Below are positions 44,962-54,866 of a DNA stretch of 64,000 nucleotides, one piece after another; position 1 is the stretch's first letter, and each line of letters opens with the position of its first letter. The notes below the pieces were generated by a model. It made no database searches. It was not told where the DNA came from and saw nothing but the letters and a program-made list of their open reading frames with translations. Origin of the DNA: Paraflavisolibacter caeni (lineage in GTDB: Bacteria > Bacteroidota > Bacteroidia > Chitinophagales > Chitinophagaceae); NCBI RefSeq assembly GCF_025628885.1, contig NZ_JAOTIF010000025.1, positions 26,681-90,680 on the forward strand. Direction: 5' to 3'. The position numbers were made by a program, and so were the translations under genes.

Positions 44962-47900
44962 TCAAGGAGTGATAGCAGAATCGAGTGAACTAATTTTCCT
45001 TGTTCCTTTTTTTCTTCCGAAGAGGATTTTAGAAATTGAATCAAACTCTTTGCGATATGCAATACCTGCACCTGTTCTAGTGGTGCGGCTCCCTGTAGCC
45101 TGACTACTTCCTCCAGGCATGAAAAAGTCGAGGTTTTGGCGGTAAAAGAAAGTGGCTCTTATTGAGCCAGATTTATTGATGAGCCATTCTGCGGTTACAT
45201 CAGGCAGGAATTGGATATTCTGCGCCAAGTCTGATTGGAGGGGGACATCAAAAGTACTTCCGAACGTGAGCACAAACCGGTTTTCGAAAAAGGCTCTTCC
45301 TACGCTGATATTAAAGTTGGTTTGGTTGATGTTGAAGCCCCTGGCACTCTGATCGACCAGATTACGGTTGTAAACTGAACCTGTAAAGTTTACTGTGAGG
45401 TCATTATTTTGCAGTATTCTGCCTAAGAGTTGGTTCAGTCTTTTATTTACTTCACCGAAAAACAAACCTGAAATCGTGCTATAAGCCAGTTCGCTGAATT
45501 GTTTACTCAGACCACCTGAACTTTCGCCATAAGGAGCAAAGCTATTGAACACGATTAGATAGGTTACCTGCTTGTTCAATTCATTTGTATTTCTTTCAAT
45601 TTGCTGGATCGCATATGGTAAGGTGTGATCTTTATTGAGTAACGATTGGTCAGGAAACTCCAGTTTGAAGTCGAAGGTCGGGCGGAATAGTTCTCCAGTT
45701 AAGGTAGCTAATACATTCACATCGCTTCTCACATTAGAAAAATCTTTGGCTTCTAATAAACCCGTACCTCCAGTCAACGGAGCAAAGCTTACATTTTCAG
45801 CTTTGTAAACGGCGTCAAAGTGAATAGTAGCATCATAGGGGTCTCCATTCCATTCGATGTAATTATTACCGCCCGGACGTAATTCAAATGGCTTTTTAAA
45901 GAATGATTGAAAAGTGAACAGGTAATTTCCTTTTTGTATTTCATACCGGCCACGAAGTGATAAAGGTTCATTTGAACCTGAGCTGATGCGCAGATTGCCT
46001 GAACCATTACCCCGGATAATATCACCTGTCAATTCATCCAGGATCACCTGGACATTCACCATTGGATTGGCTGTCAAATTAACCACATAGGTGATATTGG
46101 TGGCAGCCCCACGAAAATCTTCACCAGTCATTTCGCGCCCATATTTTCTTTCCACCATAAAGTTTGCAGTACCGCTTTCGCGGCTGCTAGAGGGGGGTAA
46201 TGTAATAAAGGAACTATCGGTTTGAGATGCAACTGCATCTATGTTCATTAATATGTCGTTTTGAGGACCTACGAGAACGAATTCTCCTGTACCATAAGCT
46301 TTACCATAAAATGCCTGGTTATCATTGTAGGTGGTGTTCAGCAATTCCATCGGGCGGGCGTCTACTTTTGCCTGGATATCAAAATCCATATCCCTGAAAC
46401 CTTTATGTTTTATTTTACCACGTACTGTGGCTGTATTGCCATTTCTATCCCGGAGCTTCAGTGTACCAAAATCAATTTCATTTTCCTTTAAGTCTATAAC
46501 CGCATCATCTATTTTATAATTTACCTGTGTGAAGTTTACTTTTAAGGAAGCGTCTTTGATGGCAGCTTTTCCGACATAATCACGGGAAGCACCCTCTCCT
46601 AAGATATCCAGGTTCCCAGTTATGTATCCTTGAAGGTCAGAGAACAGTGTACCGATAAAGCGCTCCAATATTTTGGCTGGATAGGTTTCTGCACGGACGG
46701 AAATGCGGTCGCGGTGGAAATTGGCAGAATCTTTTAAATCGAGTGCGAGGTCAAAAGATACCTTGTGATCTTCATCAACATTGTTTCCTTTACCTGTCAA
46801 TAAACCAGTATTATTGTTGTATTCGACGGATGCTACTACTTGTCCGATAGAGTCATTATCCACTCTAAGTTCTTCGGCCCGGATGTTGGAATTTACATTG
46901 AACCTGTTTTGAGGATCTTCTACCTGGATCTCCCCCGAAAGCAACCCTTCAATTCGATTGGTTTTCACAAGAAGCGGGGAAATATCACCAAGGTTAATAT
47001 TTTGCAGATTTACGAAAAGATCATTCCAGTTGCCAATATCAGAAGGGCGCGTAGTCAGGTGTATTTCCTGGTTCGTTTCTCTCAGTGCCACTTCGCCATG
47101 AACCACTGTATTTTTCCGGAAGTTCAATTCACCTCCCTGGTCAACTGTCCATGTTTTACCATTGATCACAAAAGAAGATGGATTGAATAATAGCTTAAAT
47201 CCATCAGAAAAGGTTTGAACCTGTGTGGAAAGTGATGCTTCATTAATCGTTTGGTTGGCTGTAGTGTTTAATGTGACATCGGATATGTCATTACGAGCCT
47301 GTATGCTAAAAGTGGTATGTGGAAAGTTCAGGCTATCGCTTACTATGGCATTGTTCACCTGGCCGGAAAGTACTAGCCTATCCAGGTTACCATTTCCATT
47401 TAATTCGATGTTGGAAAACTCATATTTTTCATACGCAAACTGGGGGACATTGGCATTAATGGTCATTGAATTGGAATCGAGATTCAGCGAACCGGATATA
47501 TAGCTGTTGTTAAAACCTGATAACCGTTTATCTGCCAGTTTAATGTAATCTTCAATTATCCCAGTAGTAATTTCGAATGTAAAGGCTTGTTTTGGAAGTT
47601 GCCGTCTTGGGGCTTTAATGTAAGATGGATAATAGCGGTTCAAAAATAACATGAATGCGTCTGGTAATGTATTTATGTCAAAATTGCCGGTTACAGTTCC
47701 CGAGAATTCATTTGAATTGGCTCGCAGCGTTTTTACACCATTCTTATAATCAGTGGCAACAACAAGTGAATCGAATAATAGCTGTTTGCCATTGTGAAGC
47801 AAGGTTCCATTACTAATGCGTGCGTTCCCAGTAAAATCGCTCAAGTTATTTCCTGAGAAGTTTAAGTCAAATATTCCTTTCAGCACGAGATCCTCTTTCG

Positions 47901-49755
47901 AGATCTGAAGGGGTAGCAAGTTAGCATACGCAATATTGGCATGTGCATTAAAGATGGGCTGCTTCTTGCTTAAGTCGATGATTCCTGTCAAATGCAAATC
48001 TGCATTAGGGTCTTTTACAGTGAAATTACCATCCAGCACTTGTTTGCTTATGCGTCCTTTGGCGGTAATATTCTGATAGGTGTATTTGTTATACTGAATT
48101 TTATGAACTGTGCCATCAACATTCAGGTCAAGGGTTTTCCAATCAAATCCCCGCCCTTTGAGGTCGCCGTCGAAAGCAAAAGTTCCCAGTTGAGGACTAT
48201 TGATAAACCTGCCCAGGTGAAATCCCCTGGTAGCCAAGCTTCCGGAGTAAACGGGTGGCTTATTGCCAGGAAACTTCATGTTCAAGTCGGTCTCTAATGT
48301 ACCCAAGGCAGTCTGGATATTGCCATACATTACAAAATCTCTTAAAAAGCCAGTGTAAGTGCCTGTAAATCGCAAGAACTGAAGTTGGCGCAGGTTTGGA
48401 GTTGTAATCGTTCTGATTGCTGGAACCAGGTTCACTGCATCAGCGTAAGTAGTGCGCAGTTCATCCGCCTTGATGTTAATGAAAGAAGAGTTGATTGAAG
48501 GCAATCCAACGATGCTGATGTCACCACTGATGAAGGTGTTATTACCCATTTTCACCCTCATGTTTTGTCCAGACAAATCATCAACGGAACCTTTGGCCCT
48601 GCCGCTTACCTGGATGGTGCGGTTCCAGTCTTTGATTTGAGGTGCAAAATATGCGATGTCATCGCTATGTATAATGGAGTTTTTGAAGTGTCCTTCCAAC
48701 TCTACAGCATGTAAAAAATTATTCATGCTATCCAGGCTGTTAAACCTCATCGCATAGTAGTCTGTAAGTACACTGCGATTTGTTTTAATATATAGTTTAG
48801 AGAATTCCATTAATTGCGGATGGAATCTATAAGCTGTTTTCAACCTGTGTACTACCAAGCCACTTCTTTCTTTTGAAGAAATATCAATATCAGCTTTGAT
48901 CGTATCAGCGATCCAACGCAAGTTTTTGATACTGCCGGTTATTTTACTAAAGTTTATATGTTCGCCATCAAAATGATTTACCGTAGAGGTAAGTCCGTTA
49001 CGGTCATTACGGAAAGTTCCATTTTCAAGAGAGATATTATTTACAAGCATCGTCCAATTGTCGACATTCCATTGTAATGAATCGTTCGTAATTTTCTTTG
49101 GGAATTTCCTTTTTAAACGTTTAGGTCTATTTCCCGTATAATCATTGATGTGAAAATATGGACGTACCAATTCTATTTTTGAAATATCCAGTATTCTTTT
49201 AGAGATGCTCAAATTATTGGCATCCAGGTTCATTGAACCTGTTTTTACGATCATATCCCTGCCTAACCAGGCATCTTTTTGGATAAAAGTTACATTGCGA
49301 AGAATGATTTCTTTTAAATTGAACTCGATTCCAGCCTTCTTTTTAGGAGTGCTGGTGCCTGGTGATGCAAAGTAATCTGCTAAAAAGCTATAATTCCAAA
49401 TAGAGTCTTTTCGTTGAAGTTTTATCAATGCATCTTCCAGACCGATGTATTTTAATTCAGCTTTGGTTTTTAAAAAGAACCAATCTGTTATACGAACCTG
49501 GACGGTACCAGCGTAAAGGAGGGTATCTTTTTTACGATCTTCCAGGAGCACACCGCCAAGATTCAGCCTATTAAAAAAGCCCACTTCCACATGATCAATG
49601 CTGATTTTGGTTTGTAAATTGCGGGAAAGTCTTTTTGTCACCTGTTTGGATAGCCAGTTTTGCCCCCAGTCGGTATGTAGTAATCCCCAAGTTACTGCAA
49701 TTAATAGCATTAAAAACAGGAAGAGGCGCAATAATATATTAAGAAACTTCTTCAG
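44962..49755 (-). CDS. tamB: TamB-like translocation and assembly module protein
   Basis: A very large protein (about 1597 residues if started at the CTG at 49755). It has an N-terminal membrane anchor (LFLFLMLLIAVTWGLLH) and then a long series of amphipathic beta strands. It ends in the TamB domain (about the last 350 residues: FQSFFKKPFELRPGGNNYIE, GLFFGEVNKRLNQLLGRIL, NISVGRAFFENRFVLTFG). It spans the periplasm, forming a groove for lipid or protein transfer to the outer membrane. No ATG occurs in frame before the anchor. A TTG at 49731 is an alternative, but starting at CTG gives the more usual MKKFLNILLR beginning. It is followed by the CPBP-family gene. Confidence 0.85.
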   Translation of the reverse strand: MKKFLNILLRLFLFLMLLIAVTWGLLHTDWGQNWLSKQVTKRLSRNLQTKISIDHVEVGFFNRLNLGGVLLEDRKKDTLLYAGTVQVRITDWFFLKTKAELKYIGLEDALIKLQRKDSIWNYSFLADYFASPGTSTPKKKAGIEFNLKEIILRNVTFIQKDAWLGRDMIVKTGSMNLDANNLSISKRILDISKIELVRPYFHINDYTGNRPKRLKRKFPKKITNDSLQWNVDNWTMLVNNISLENGTFRNDRNGLTSTVNHFDGEHINFSKITGSIKNLRWIADTIKADIDISSKERSGLVVHRLKTAYRFHPQLMEFSKLYIKTNRSVLTDYYAMRFNSLDSMNNFLHAVELEGHFKNSIIHSDDIAYFAPQIKDWNRTIQVSGRAKGSVDDLSGQNMRVKMGNNTFISGDISIVGLPSINSSFINIKADELRTTYADAVNLVPAIRTITTPNLRQLQFLRFTGTYTGFLRDFVMYGNIQTALGTLETDLNMKFPGNKPPVYSGSLATRGFHLGRFINSPQLGTFAFDGDLKGRGFDWKTLDLNVDGTVHKIQYNKYTYQNITAKGRISKQVLDGNFTVKDPNADLHLTGIIDLSKKQPIFNAHANIAYANLLPLQISKEDLVLKGIFDLNFSGNNLSDFTGNARISNGTLLHNGKQLLFDSLVVATDYKNGVKTLRANSNEFSGTVTGNFDINTLPDAFMLFLNRYYPSYIKAPRRQLPKQAFTFEITTGIIEDYIKLADKRLSGFNNSYISGSLNLDSNSMTINANVPQFAYEKYEFSNIELNGNGNLDRLVLSGQVNNAIVSDSLNFPHTTFSIQARNDISDVTLNTTANQTINEASLSTQVQTFSDGFKLLFNPSSFVINGKTWTVDQGGELNFRKNTVVHGEVALRETNQEIHLTTRPSDIGNWNDLFVNLQNINLGDISPLLVKTNRIEGLLSGEIQVEDPQNRFNVNSNIRAEELRVDNDSIGQVVASVEYNNNTGLLTGKGNNVDEDHKVSFDLALDLKDSANFHRDRISVRAETYPAKILERFIGTLFSDLQGYITGNLDILGEGASRDYVGKAAIKDASLKVNFTQVNYKIDDAVIDLKENEIDFGTLKLRDRNGNTATVRGKIKHKGFRDMDFDIQAKVDARPMELLNTTYNDNQAFYGKAYGTGEFVLVGPQNDILMNIDAVASQTDSSFITLPPSSSRESGTANFMVERKYGREMTGEDFRGAATNITYVVNLTANPMVNVQVILDELTGDIIRGNGSGNLRISSGSNEPLSLRGRYEIQKGNYLFTFQSFFKKPFELRPGGNNYIEWNGDPYDATIHFDAVYKAENVSFAPLTGGTGLLEAKDFSNVRSDVNVLATLTGELFRPTFDFKLEFPDQSLLNKDHTLPYAIQQIERNTNELNKQVTYLIVFNSFAPYGESSGGLSKQFSELAYSTISGLFFGEVNKRLNQLLGRILQNNDLTVNFTGSVYNRNLVDQSARGFNINQTNFNISVGRAFFENRFVLTFGSTFDVPLQSDLAQNIQFLPDVTAEWLINKSGSIRATFFYRQNLDFFMPGGSSQATGSRTTRTGAGIAYRKEFDSISKILFGRKKGTRKISSLDSAITP

Positions 49756-49988
49756 TTGAAAAATTTTGATTGTAAAAATAATTAATCAGCTTACAATTAG
49801 ACAAGTGAATAGCCGTATATAACTTAAATTCAATTCTTTTAACTCAATTACATCATTAAACCTTATTTTAATTTTACGGATTAAAGCGGTTTGGTTAATG
49901 TTCCTTAAAACTTTAAGTGAAAGGGACTTGTGCTGTTGTATCCAGGTTCTTAATTGGCTAACGTTTTGATGAGTAAATTGTTTTCAGG

Positions 49989-51023
49989 ATGAACAAATTA
50001 TTATTGATTTTATTACTATTTGTTATGAATTATGTTCAGGGTCAACAAGCGAATGCTCATAGCAATAAAGTTGTTTTGGTAGTCCATGGTGGAGCCGGAA
50101 CGATATTGAAAAAGAACATGACCCCGGAAAAAGAAAAGGAGTACGAGCTTGCATTGAAGCAGGCATTGGAGGATGGATACGGTATTTTAAGCAAAGGTGG
50201 GAGTGCATTGGATGCTGTTGAGAAGGCTGTAAAAGAATTGGAAGACAATCCTCTTTTTAATGCTGGCAAAGGATCAGTTTTTACCAATGAAGGGAAGAAC
50301 GAGTTGGATGCATCGATCATGGATGGAAAAACATTAGCGGCAGGTGCTGTTGCTGGAGTTACCAATATTAAAAACCCAATCAGTGCTGCACGGGCTGTTA
50401 TGGAAAAAAGCGGGCATGTGATGATGGTGGGAAAAGGGGCTGAAAAGTTCGCTGCTTTGCATGGCATAGAGATCGTTGACCCGAAATATTTTTATACAGA
50501 AGACCGCTGGAAGAGTTTTTTAAGGGTAAGAAGCACGGATCCGGATAGTGTTGAGTTGGATCATAGTAATAAAAGTTCTCAAGTTTTGCCGGTGCATCAC
50601 GATTCGAAGTTTGGAACCGTTGGCGCAGTTGCTTTGGATTCGTATGGCAATCTTGCGGCTGCTACCAGTACTGGCGGTATGACCAATAAAAAGTTTGGCA
50701 GGGTAGGAGATTCTCCCATTATTGGAGCAGGAACTTATGCAGACAATAATACCTGTGCTGTCAGTTGTACAGGATGGGGGGAATATTTTATCCGGTTGGT
50801 AATGGCCAAAAGTGTGTGTGATATGATGGCCTATAAAAAAGTCACTTTAGATGAGGCCGCTTATGAAATGATCAAGAAAAGGTTACCAGACCTGGGAGGC
50901 GATGGAGGTTTGATTGCAGTTGATAAAGCTGGGAATATAACTATGCCGTTTAATACTGAAGGCATGTATCGAGGTTATATCCAGTCGGGAGGAAAAGCTG
51001 TAGTAAAAATATATGGAGATTAA
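49989..51023 (+). CDS. Isoaspartyl peptidase/L-asparaginase (type 2, Ntn hydrolase), exported
   Basis: A 344-residue precursor with signal peptide residues 1-18 (ending YVQGQ). VVHGGAGTI at the start of the mature chain, the segment NAGKGSVFTNEGKNELDASI, and the cleavage site before Thr210 in FGTVGAVALD are the family signature; Thr210 becomes the N-terminal nucleophile after self-cleavage. GGMTNKKFGRVGDSPIIGAG follows with the substrate-binding Arg and Asp. The enzyme hydrolyses isoaspartyl dipeptides or asparagine in the periplasm. Its stop codon overlaps that of the convergent safE-like gene by four bases. Confidence 0.9.
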   Translation: MNKLLLILLLFVMNYVQGQQANAHSNKVVLVVHGGAGTILKKNMTPEKEKEYELALKQALEDGYGILSKGGSALDAVEKAVKELEDNPLFNAGKGSVFTNEGKNELDASIMDGKTLAAGAVAGVTNIKNPISAARAVMEKSGHVMMVGKGAEKFAALHGIEIVDPKYFYTEDRWKSFLRVRSTDPDSVELDHSNKSSQVLPVHHDSKFGTVGAVALDSYGNLAAATSTGGMTNKKFGRVGDSPIIGAGTYADNNTCAVSCTGWGEYFIRLVMAKSVCDMMAYKKVTLDEAAYEMIKKRLPDLGGDGGLIAVDKAGNITMPFNTEGMYRGYIQSGGKAVVKIYGD

Positions 51024-51733
51024 TGACAAAGGACTGCATCCTGGGGATTATCGGGCAGGGCCGGGCTGATAAAAGGGATGCCCAAATTAAGTCCTCTTAA
51101 GACCAGCAAGGTTGCCATTATAAACAGGAAAACAGGGACTGCATTGCGTAGTTTCAACCGGAATTGCTGGTTGAAATAACTGCCAAAAAAGACTGTAGCC
51201 AGCATAGCAGGGAAGGTACCCAAGCCGAAAAACATCATGAATAAACTTCCTTTCAATGCTGTGCCCGTTAATAAAGATGAAGTAATTGCGAGGTAAACCA
51301 AACCGCAGGGTAATAATCCATTGAGGAGTCCTATAGAAAACAGGGAAGTTGATTTGGTGGATTTAAACAGCTTTCCCATTGCCATTCTCAATTTAATAAA
51401 TGGCTCATTGGCCCAGGTAATAATAGCAGACGATGCTTTTTTCTTTACTGGTATAAACAGGTAGATTAAGATCAGTATGCCTAGGGTAATAGATAAAATG
51501 CTTTGCACCTTATTGGAAAACAAGTGTTCTCCGGCAATTCCCAAGATCAATCCAAATATTGAGTAAGTTGTAATCCTACCAAAATTATAGATCACACCAC
51601 CTATCAATCGTCCTCCTTCTGAGCGGTGACCTAAGGGCAAAGCAAGCGCAAGCGGGCCGCACATCCCGATACAATGGAGGCTGCCAACTGTTCCCATTAA
51701 AAATGCTGTGCTTATTACTTCGGTTATACCCAT
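51020..51733 (-). CDS. SafE/TauE-like membrane protein, probable cbb3 oxidase assembly factor
   Basis: A 237-residue protein with about six membrane segments. The first contains SLHCIGMCGPLALALP, a Cys/Met motif common to the DsbD-like/SafE proteins found next to ccoGHS genes, and a later one GLLNGLLPCGLVYLA. The two Cys-containing helices suggest copper or thiol transport. As the last gene of the cbb3 operon it probably helps copper supply to the oxidase. The old name sulfite exporter is not informative. It follows ccoH by 54 bases. Confidence 0.75.
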   Translation of the reverse strand: MGITEVISTAFLMGTVGSLHCIGMCGPLALALPLGHRSEGGRLIGGVIYNFGRITTYSIFGLILGIAGEHLFSNKVQSILSITLGILILIYLFIPVKKKASSAIITWANEPFIKLRMAMGKLFKSTKSTSLFSIGLLNGLLPCGLVYLAITSSLLTGTALKGSLFMMFFGLGTFPAMLATVFFGSYFNQQFRLKLRNAVPVFLFIMATLLVLRGLNLGIPFISPALPDNPQDAVLCH

Positions 51734-51787
51734 AAAATAATTACAAAAGCTCTTTAGCTACCATTGAATCGTAATTTGTTGCTGTCA

Positions 51788-52225
51788 CTAAAAGAACTTT
51801 TTTAGTTCGTGGAAATAGGTTTTTCCATCAGCCTGCCAGGAAAGTTTAATATCATAAAGACCAGGGTTTATTGTTGGCAGTGCTAATTTTAATTTTGTCC
51901 CTGTTACAGTAAATGCTTGATGAATATCTTTCTTTGCGTCTGAAGGTCTATATAAATAGACTACTCCCTTAACTTCCTTGTTTGCGAATTCCTGAGGAAA
52001 CTGAATGGAAATCTCACCAGCTTCATAAGCAACCTCGGGCAAGGCAGATAGAGCAGAAGCTCTTTGTTTCTGATCAATGACATCCTGGAACTTCAGTTCT
52101 TCTTCATAGTAGTTATTGGTTACCAAATCAAAGCTTTCCTTGTTTGCTTTGAAAACTAAAAATAAAATCCCAGCAACGAACATCAGGTAAACTACTGCGA
52201 TCTTATGTCCCCAAGTGATTTTCAT
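51788..52225 (-). CDS. ccoH: CcoH/FixH, cbb3 oxidase assembly protein
   Basis: A 145-residue protein with a single N-terminal membrane helix (KIAVVYLMFVAGILFLVF) and a periplasmic beta-sandwich (ISIQFPQEFANKEVKGVVYL, LPTINPGLYDIKLSWQADGK). FixH is needed for stable assembly of cbb3 oxidase. NNYYEEELKFQDVIDQKQRA after the helix is the usual family segment. It lies between ccoG and the safE-like gene; a short heptamer repeat lies in the ccoG-ccoH gap. Confidence 0.85.
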   Translation of the reverse strand: MKITWGHKIAVVYLMFVAGILFLVFKANKESFDLVTNNYYEEELKFQDVIDQKQRASALSALPEVAYEAGEISIQFPQEFANKEVKGVVYLYRPSDAKKDIHQAFTVTGTKLKLALPTINPGLYDIKLSWQADGKTYFHELKKFF

Positions 52226-52234
52226 ATAAAAAAA

Positions 52235-52255
52235 GTTTATTGTTTATCGTTTATG
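52235..52255. repeat. Three heptamer repeats between ccoG and ccoH
   Basis: On the + strand GTTTATT, GTTTATC and GTTTATG follow each other without a gap. They lie ten bases upstream of the ccoH start, in the leader. The same kind of short heptamer array occurs at two other sites in the window. Confidence 0.6.
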
Positions 52256-52281
52256 GTCAGCTTTCCAGGATTGGATCTCCA

Positions 52282-53724
52282 TTAATAACCAGGTCCAAGG
52301 AAAGTTGTTTCTGTCGACTTAATTCTTTTTCCATTTACATATACACCTATAATAATATGAGTCTTACGGCGAACGATTTCGCTACGATTAATTTTAACGA
52401 AGAAAGGTGTTTGGAAATAGGATTCATTCGGAACTGTCAGGTTATTGCCAACAATGTTTATTTCTCCTTTAATATTTTCGAGCTTCAATGTCAAGGTCAC
52501 ATCCTTTCTTGTTTTATTGGCAAGTTTGATATTGTACAGATTACTTAGACGGCCATCAGGCAGTGTTTGGAAAATTTGTCCAGGTGTACGTAATACTGTT
52601 GCATCAATATCGTTGCGGCTTACCAGCAGGTAAACTAAAAATCCAAGTAACAGTACCATTACAGTAGAGTATGCTTTTAATCTCCAGTTACCTGTTTTTT
52701 TAGAATGTGCAATGTTTTCTTCCGAGTCTAAACGGATCAAACCTGTTGGCCTGTTCAATTTTTCCATGATTGCATCACAGGCGTCTATACAGGCAGTGCA
52801 GTTGACACATTCTAGCTGTGTGCCATTACGAATATCGATTCCTGTTGGACAAACACGTACACAGGCAAAGCAATCTACACAATCGCCAGCAGTATCCAAG
52901 GCTGGTGCAGGCGTTTTTTTAGCCTTTCCCCTTGGCTCGCCCCGAACATAGTCATAGGCAACAACTAAAGATTTACGGTCAAGCAGGACACCTTGTAATC
53001 TTCCATATGGGCAGACTACAATGCAGGCTTGCTCTCTGAACCAGTAAAAAACCAGGAAGAAAACTGTTGTAAAGGCGATCAATGATGAAAACGTACCAAA
53101 GTTTGCCGTGATGCCTTCATTGATCATTTTAAATACATCATCCATACCTACCAGATAGGCAAGTGCGAAGTTGGCGATCAGGAAAGAGATAGAGAAGAAA
53201 ACAGCTATTTTGATAGCCCGTTTCCTGATCTTATAACCATTCCATGGCATTTCTTTAAGGCGTTTTTGTGCCTGGCTGTCTCCATCCAGCCAGTATTCAA
53301 TTTTCCGGAAAACCATTTCCATGAATACTGTTTGCGGGCAGGCCCAGCCGCACCAAACACGGCCAAATACCACCGTGAATAGAATAATGAAAACAATGAA
53401 GGAAAGGAAACCTATAGCGAAGATGTAAAAATCCTGAGGCCAGAAGATCACTCCGAACAGGATGAATTTCCTTTCAACAATATTAAATAAAAAGAGAGGC
53501 TGTCCATTTATTTTAATAAATGGCACCGAGAAAAATATTACCAGATATACCAGTGATGCTACGGTTCGGAGGTTGTACAACTTTCCCTTTGGCTTTTTGG
53601 GAAAGAGGAAATTACGCTTTCCTTCTTTGTTAATGGTGGCTACAGAATCACGAAAAGATTGATCCAACATTTCTTTCTTTACCGCAGCAACATTATCTTC
53701 TGTAGCCACCATTTTATTTTTCAT
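52282..53724 (-). CDS. ccoG: CcoG/FixG, ferredoxin-like cbb3 oxidase assembly protein
   Basis: A 480-residue membrane protein with about five helices. Cysteine motifs include GRVWCGWACPQTVFMEMVFR in the membrane part and two [4Fe-4S] motifs CVDCFACVRVCP and CVNCTACIDACD (about residues 265-315). The C-terminal 150 residues form an Ig-like periplasmic domain after the last helix (KAYSTVMVLLLGFLVYLLV). CcoG reduces copper for insertion into the oxidase. The gene starts five bases after the ccoP stop, so translation is likely coupled. Confidence 0.92.
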   Translation of the reverse strand: MKNKMVATEDNVAAVKKEMLDQSFRDSVATINKEGKRNFLFPKKPKGKLYNLRTVASLVYLVIFFSVPFIKINGQPLFLFNIVERKFILFGVIFWPQDFYIFAIGFLSFIVFIILFTVVFGRVWCGWACPQTVFMEMVFRKIEYWLDGDSQAQKRLKEMPWNGYKIRKRAIKIAVFFSISFLIANFALAYLVGMDDVFKMINEGITANFGTFSSLIAFTTVFFLVFYWFREQACIVVCPYGRLQGVLLDRKSLVVAYDYVRGEPRGKAKKTPAPALDTAGDCVDCFACVRVCPTGIDIRNGTQLECVNCTACIDACDAIMEKLNRPTGLIRLDSEENIAHSKKTGNWRLKAYSTVMVLLLGFLVYLLVSRNDIDATVLRTPGQIFQTLPDGRLSNLYNIKLANKTRKDVTLTLKLENIKGEINIVGNNLTVPNESYFQTPFFVKINRSEIVRRKTHIIIGVYVNGKRIKSTETTFLGPGY

Positions 53725-53729
53725 AGTTA

Positions 53730-54638
53730 TTATTTAGTTTTTGTACTATCAGAAGCTGCCCCTGTCTTGTCTACAGATGCAGTCTCTGTGAACAGATCTC
53801 CTTGAGGAGCTTTTGCATTAGCAGGCTTTGTTCCTTTGATAGATTTGATAAAGCTTGCCAGGTTTTTGATTTGAGAAGGTGAAAACGTTTTTTCCCAGGC
53901 TTGCATTCCTTTATCGGGAACGCCAAATTTGATGGTCTTAAATACATCATTGATCCTGCCGCCATGCAACCAATAATCATCGGTCAAGTTGGGGCCAACA
54001 CCACCTTCTCCATTGGCGCCGTGGCATGGGAAGCAACTTTGTCCGAAGATCTTTTTACCTTCCGCAATACCTGCAGCATCAGCCATTGTTACTGTTTTTT
54101 CATCAACATTATCATTTGATTGTTTGCGGTATTCCTCCAATTGTGCAGCAGCCATTGACATTTCGGTGCGGTATTCTTCTTCCGGAGTAGGACCAGTTTT
54201 GAATACATGGAAGCGCAATAAATAGATCACTGCCAGTATTATTGTAAGGTAAAAACCATATTTCCACCAAGGTGGCAATGAGTTATCCAACTCTTTGATG
54301 CCATCATAATCATGGTCTAAAAGAATATCTTCTTCTTTTTCTACCGGAACAGCTTTTGTAAATATTTTACTATTTACTACTGACCACCATTTCCCAAAGG
54401 AGACTGGTTCTCCTGTTTCAGCTTTATTGATGGCCTTCATTTTGAAGATAACTATGGTCATCAAAAACAGGATAAAGAAGATGGATGTGGCAATGCCATA
54501 ATAGATCCATTCACCTGAATTGGCTGTGGCCGCGGATTTTGTAGCCTCCGTTGCATCCTGTGCCCATGTGGCAGATTGTGAAAGCAATGCTACCAGTGCA
54601 CAAGTAATAATGGTTTTATAATTAAAATTGATTCTCAT
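53730..54638 (-). CDS. ccoP: CcoP, cbb3 oxidase cytochrome c subunit (single haem site)
   Basis: A 302-residue protein with an N-terminal signal-like hydrophobic stretch, a helix at about residues 45-65 and another before the haem domain (YGFYLTIILAVIYLLRFHVF). Only one haem motif CFPCH (Cys202, Cys205, His206) is present, while the proteobacterial subunit usually has two; the ligand Met is likely in PDKGMQAWEK. Before it lies the FixP_N-like segment LDHDYDGIKELDNSLPPWWK. It transfers electrons to CcoO. It ends with a Lys/Ala/Thr-rich tail. Confidence 0.9.
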   Translation of the reverse strand: MRINFNYKTIITCALVALLSQSATWAQDATEATKSAATANSGEWIYYGIATSIFFILFLMTIVIFKMKAINKAETGEPVSFGKWWSVVNSKIFTKAVPVEKEEDILLDHDYDGIKELDNSLPPWWKYGFYLTIILAVIYLLRFHVFKTGPTPEEEYRTEMSMAAAQLEEYRKQSNDNVDEKTVTMADAAGIAEGKKIFGQSCFPCHGANGEGGVGPNLTDDYWLHGGRINDVFKTIKFGVPDKGMQAWEKTFSPSQIKNLASFIKSIKGTKPANAKAPQGDLFTETASVDKTGAASDSTKTK

Positions 54639-54652
54639 AAATGAAGCTTGTT

Positions 54653-54859
54653 TTAGTGTGATGATACCTGTGCGTGTTGATCCTGGTTTATATCCAAATC
54701 CAGAGGCAGGCTGCTGATTTCCTCTACCTTCTTTTTATCCATCGTTTTTACATAGTATAGAACTGCGATGAAAAAGAGGACGAAGATCAGCAGGGAAATA
54801 GTCGGGTATATGTCAATCCCTTGAATGGTTGAGGCATATTGTTTAATATATTTCAGCAT
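54653..54859 (-). CDS. ccoQ: CcoQ-like small subunit
   Basis: A 68-residue protein with one membrane helix (YPTISLLIFVLFFIAVLYYV) followed by a basic and acidic tail. Size, single helix and position between ccoNO and ccoP identify it as the CcoQ subunit, which protects and stabilises the oxidase. It starts seven bases after the ccoNO stop. CcoQ proteins are weakly conserved, so the call rests mainly on context. Confidence 0.8.
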   Translation of the reverse strand: MLKYIKQYASTIQGIDIYPTISLLIFVLFFIAVLYYVKTMDKKKVEEISSLPLDLDINQDQHAQVSSH

Positions 54860-54866
54860 AACCAGA

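Noticed and set aside
44942..45071. Longer N-terminus of the CPBP-family protein overlapping the tamB-like gene
   Set aside because: The ATG at 44942 avoids the overlap and gives a normal membrane-protein start; the extension has no family likeness.
51020..51733. Sulfite exporter function for the SafE/TauE-like protein
   Set aside because: The location at the end of the cbb3 operon and the Cys/Met-rich first helix fit an oxidase assembly role better.
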